A model generated the notes under the pieces. That model worked only from the letters and a program-made list of their open reading frames with translations, did not search any database and had not been told where the DNA came from. A DNA stretch of 14,353 nt from Thermoplasmata archaeon. Its GTDB lineage: Archaea; Thermoplasmatota; Thermoplasmata; Lutacidiplasmatales; UBA184. The stretch covers positions 1 through 14,353 of the forward strand of contig JASIDM010000126.1 in assembly GCA_030044695.1 (NCBI GenBank). The letters run 5' to 3'. A program made the position numbers and the translations under genes. Position 1 is the stretch's first letter, and each line of letters begins with the position of its first letter. Positions 12,575-14,353 of this stretch are shown piece by piece.

Positions 12575-13027
12575 CTAGCCCGCGTGAGGATGACGGTGGC
12601 CGGTCCGGCCGCCGGCGGTCCGCGGGGTGCCGACCAGGTAGTCGCCTTCGAGCACGCCCTTCACGCCCCGCAGGTCCTCGGCGGCCGCCTCGACCTCGCG
12701 TCGCCGGCCCGTCAGGATCAGGACCTCCAGGCAGACCTCGCCGGCGAGGTGGAGATGGGTCGACGACCTCAGGTGCTCCCCCCAACGGTGCTGGGCCGCG
12801 GTGAGCCGTTCGAGGACCCCGGGCGCCGTGTGCCGGTAGAGCACCATCACGGCGCCGACCGCGTCGGCCTCCGGGTCCTTCAGCTCGCGTTCGGAGAGCT
12901 CCTTGCGGACCAGGAACCGCAGCGCGTCCGAGCGGCTCGGGGAGTTGCGTCGCTCCACCCAGCGATCGAGGGAACGGAGCAGCTCCGGCTCGAGCGACAC
13001 GCCGAGCCGGACCACCTTGCGCGCCAC
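12575..13027 (-). CDS. nikR: NikR-type nickel-responsive transcriptional repressor
   Basis: Ribbon-helix-helix repressor that binds DNA when loaded with Ni(II). The 150-residue product has an N-terminal RHH domain (VVRLGVSLEPELLRSLDRWV at 5-24, then SRSDALRFLVRKEL) and a C-terminal ACT-like metal domain. The square-planar nickel ligands known from E. coli NikR (His76, His87, His89, Cys95) are present as H80, H91, H93 and C99 with identical spacing (QHRWGEHL, THLHLAGEVCLEV); H66 matches E. coli His62. The C-terminus carries an extra His-rich GHRHPHAG. GTG start. It lies 41 bases downstream of the Ni/Co permease on the same strand, so it probably regulates that gene and itself. Confidence 0.93.
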   Translation of the reverse strand: MARKVVRLGVSLEPELLRSLDRWVERRNSPSRSDALRFLVRKELSERELKDPEADAVGAVMVLYRHTAPGVLERLTAAQHRWGEHLRSSTHLHLAGEVCLEVLILTGRRREVEAAAEDLRGVKGVLEGDYLVGTPRTAGGRTGHRHPHAG

Positions 13028-13040
13028 CGCCGAGGGAGCG

Positions 13041-13058
13041 CGGTCTCGGCTAAGACCG
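13041..13058. other. Perfect inverted repeat between permease and nikR
   Basis: CGGTCT-N6-AGACCG lies in the 41-base gap between the permease stop and the nikR GTG. As RNA it would give a 6-bp stem with a 6-base loop. It could slow or partly terminate transcription between the two genes, protect mRNA ends, or be an operator. It differs from the dyad in front of the permease. No T-run follows it, and no TATA-like box is seen here. Confidence 0.4.
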
Positions 13059-13068
13059 TTTGGCCCGG

Positions 13069-14199
13069 CTACGCCTGCGCCGCCGGGGGCGTCGGCGCGA
13101 AGCCGATCTCCTCGTAGCGCTTCCAGCGGTAGATCGCCATGGCGATCAGCCAGCAGCCGATGAACAGGATCACGATGCCGATCCCGACGTAGCCCCAGAC
13201 GTCGATCCCGTACGGCCCGGCGGCGTTGTTGAGCCAGTTCATTGTGGTCCAGAAGCCGAACGGACCGCCGCTGAGGCCGAGCTCGCTCGCGACGACCCCG
13301 AGGATCTCGATCGTCCCGATGACGAACGCGACCAGGACGGAGATCACCGTCATCGTGAGGTTGTAGTAGACCTTGCGGATCGGCTTCGCGAACGCCCAGC
13401 CGTAGGCGAAGCGCATCCCGAGGCCGTCGGACGTGTCGGTCAGCACCATGCCGCAGGTGAACATGAACGGCAGCACCATGACCATCCAGAGGGGGAACCC
13501 GGAGGCCGCCGTGCCGACGGTCACGGTGATCGCGATGAGCGTGACCTCCGTGGCGGTGTCGAAGCCCAGGCCGAACAGCACGCCGATCGGGTAGATCTGC
13601 CAGGGCTCGTTGACGAACTTGAACAGGAAGCCGAAGTAGCGGTTCATGAAGCCCCGGCTGTTCAGGCGCTCCTCGAGGCGATCCTGGTCGAGGCTGCCGG
13701 CCCGGAGCTGGCGAAAGATCTGGTAGACCTCCCAGAAGATCAGGAAGTTGATCAGGGCGATGATGTAGAGGAAGCCGCCGGAGATCGCCGTGCCCAGGAC
13801 CGCCCCGACCGAGGCGAACGTCGGGTAGGAGCTGATGATGAACCTCGCGGCGACGACCAGGCCGAACAGCATCCCGACGACGATCGTCGAGTGCCCGAGG
13901 GAGAACCAGGTCCCGACGGTGTACGGCCGCTTGCCCTGCTGAAGCAGCTTGCGCGTCGTGTTGTCGATCGCGCAGATGTGGTCGGCGTCGACGCCGTGGC
14001 GCAACCCGAGCGTGTAGGCCAGGATCCCGAGCCCGATGAAGATCCCGAAGGTGCGGCCGATGAGGAACGTCACCGCGATCCCTAGCGCCGTCGCCGCGAT
14101 GATCGCGGCATAGATCGCGGTCGCCCCCAGCTTCTCCCGGCGAGAGAGCACCATCGGGTTCGGCTCGCGCGCGCCCCCGGCCCCCGACGTCCCGACCAT
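13069..14199 (-). CDS. NiCoT-family nickel/cobalt permease
   Basis: High-affinity Ni2+/Co2+ uptake permease of the HoxN/NixA family in the cytoplasmic membrane. The 376-residue product has about eight hydrophobic segments (roughly 27-47, 51-66, 95-118, 135-157, 203-230, 236-256, 279-303, 334-356). It carries all the family signatures: RHGVDADHICAIDN at 67-80 (usual form RHAVDADHI), SLGHSTIVVG at 100-109, LGFDTATEV at 211-219 and GMVLTDTSDG at 250-259. A hydrophilic loop at about 160-200 separates two halves. The ATG at 14199 lies about 27-30 bases from a TATA-like box, so the mRNA may be leaderless; the upstream strand reads ACCTCCT, not a ribosome binding site. Ni versus Co preference cannot be read directly; NikR next door favours nickel. 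Confidence 0.95.
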   Translation of the reverse strand: MVGTSGAGGAREPNPMVLSRREKLGATAIYAAIIAATALGIAVTFLIGRTFGIFIGLGILAYTLGLRHGVDADHICAIDNTTRKLLQQGKRPYTVGTWFSLGHSTIVVGMLFGLVVAARFIISSYPTFASVGAVLGTAISGGFLYIIALINFLIFWEVYQIFRQLRAGSLDQDRLEERLNSRGFMNRYFGFLFKFVNEPWQIYPIGVLFGLGFDTATEVTLIAITVTVGTAASGFPLWMVMVLPFMFTCGMVLTDTSDGLGMRFAYGWAFAKPIRKVYYNLTMTVISVLVAFVIGTIEILGVVASELGLSGGPFGFWTTMNWLNNAAGPYGIDVWGYVGIGIVILFIGCWLIAMAIYRWKRYEEIGFAPTPPAAQA

Positions 14200-14225
14200 C
14201 CTCGACCGGGGGTAGGAGGTCGGCG

Positions 14226-14231
14226 ATAAAA
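14226..14231 (-). promoter_or_regulatory. TATA-like box of the nickel operon
   Basis: TTTTAT on the minus strand is the only TATA-like sequence upstream of the permease and lies in a marked AT-rich island (14226-14260). Its centre is about 29 bases before the ATG, which places the transcription start almost at the start codon and suggests a leaderless mRNA. The operator-like dyad directly abuts its upstream edge, where TFB would bind. Confidence 0.65.
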
Positions 14232-14261
14232 GTGTTATGTCCTGTTTCTGATTCGTAACAC
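14232..14261. promoter_or_regulatory. Candidate NikR operator
   Basis: GTGTTAT (14232-14238) and GTAACAC (14255-14261) form an inverted repeat with a 16-base spacer; the outer six bases of each arm (GTGTTA/TAACAC) are perfectly complementary, and the next position inward is a T-G mismatch followed by a G-C match. NikR proteins recognise widely spaced dyads; E. coli uses GTATGA-N16-TCATAC, and from memory a GTGTTAC-type dyad with a 13-14 base spacer has been described for other groups. The arms here fit the second type closely, with a spacer two or three bases longer. The site covers the BRE/upstream promoter region of the permease. Confidence 0.7.
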
Positions 14262-14353
14262 CCGACGAGCCGGCCGTCGCGGACCGGCCCGCTCGATCGG
14301 GGGACCGGGGTGGCCCGACGTCGCCCCGGGGCGTAGGAGCGTAGGGCCGAGCG

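Noticed and set aside
12113..13117. Plus-strand open frame across the L15 end, the small helical gene and nikR
   Set aside because: It runs through three genes in wrong frames and shows no recognisable motif.
13060..14085. Plus-strand open frame (341 codons) opposite the Ni/Co permease
   Set aside because: Its translation is an Asp/Glu/His/Arg-rich shadow of a membrane protein; the minus strand carries all the NiCoT signatures.
14210..14220. Purine-rich GGTAGGAGGT near the nickel promoter as a ribosome binding site
   Set aside because: It is on the plus strand, where no gene follows; on the permease strand it reads ACCTCCT, which cannot act as a Shine-Dalgarno.
14262..14353. Possible divergent gene or tRNA in the last 92 bases
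   Set aside because: The plus-strand GTG at about 14310 meets a stop after eight codons, and I could not fold a convincing tRNA cloverleaf; only short GC palindromes are present.

Overview
The window is archaeal. It carries the long S10/spc-type ribosomal protein cluster with archaeal/eukaryotic-only members (S4e, L32e, L19e) and the RNase P subunit Rpp29/Rnp1 between L29 and S17. Base composition is very GC-rich. The gene order is the general euryarchaeal one. A high-GC member of the Thermoplasmatota is my best guess, but this rests on composition and general resemblance only; no rRNA is present to check it.

Region 1 (about 41-12273, plus strand) is one compact run of 23 genes: L3, L4, L23, L2, S19, L22, S3, L29, rnp1, S17, L14, L24, S4e, L5, S14, S8, L6, L32e, L19e, L18, S5, L30, L15. 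An AT-rich TATA-like box at 41-48 suggests the transcript starts just upstream of L3. Of the 22 junctions 13 overlap, ten of them by the 4-base ATGA/GTGA arrangement, and no gap exceeds 14 bases, so the run is probably one transcript with extensive translational coupling. Several proteins carry Pro/Ala/Gly/Arg-rich low-complexity extensions (S3, S17, L24, L32e, L30). The most striking is a C-terminal GGPPGR repeat tail on S5.

Region 2 (12274-12291) is a very short convergent junction. secY, which normally follows L15 in archaea, is missing here.

Region 3 (12292-14199, minus strand) is a nickel module: a NiCoT-family Ni/Co permease, then a NikR-type nickel repressor with the complete metal site, then a small helical protein of unknown function. 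Upstream of the permease, an AT-rich island holds a TATA-like box directly abutting a near-perfect dyad (GTGTTAT-N16-GTAACAC) that looks like a NikR operator. The simplest reading is a self-regulated nickel uptake operon: Ni-loaded NikR would block promoter access and shut down both permease and repressor.

From 14262 to the end (92 bases) I see GC-rich sequence with no supportable gene. No tRNA, rRNA, CRISPR array, insertion sequence or attachment site was recognised anywhere in the window.
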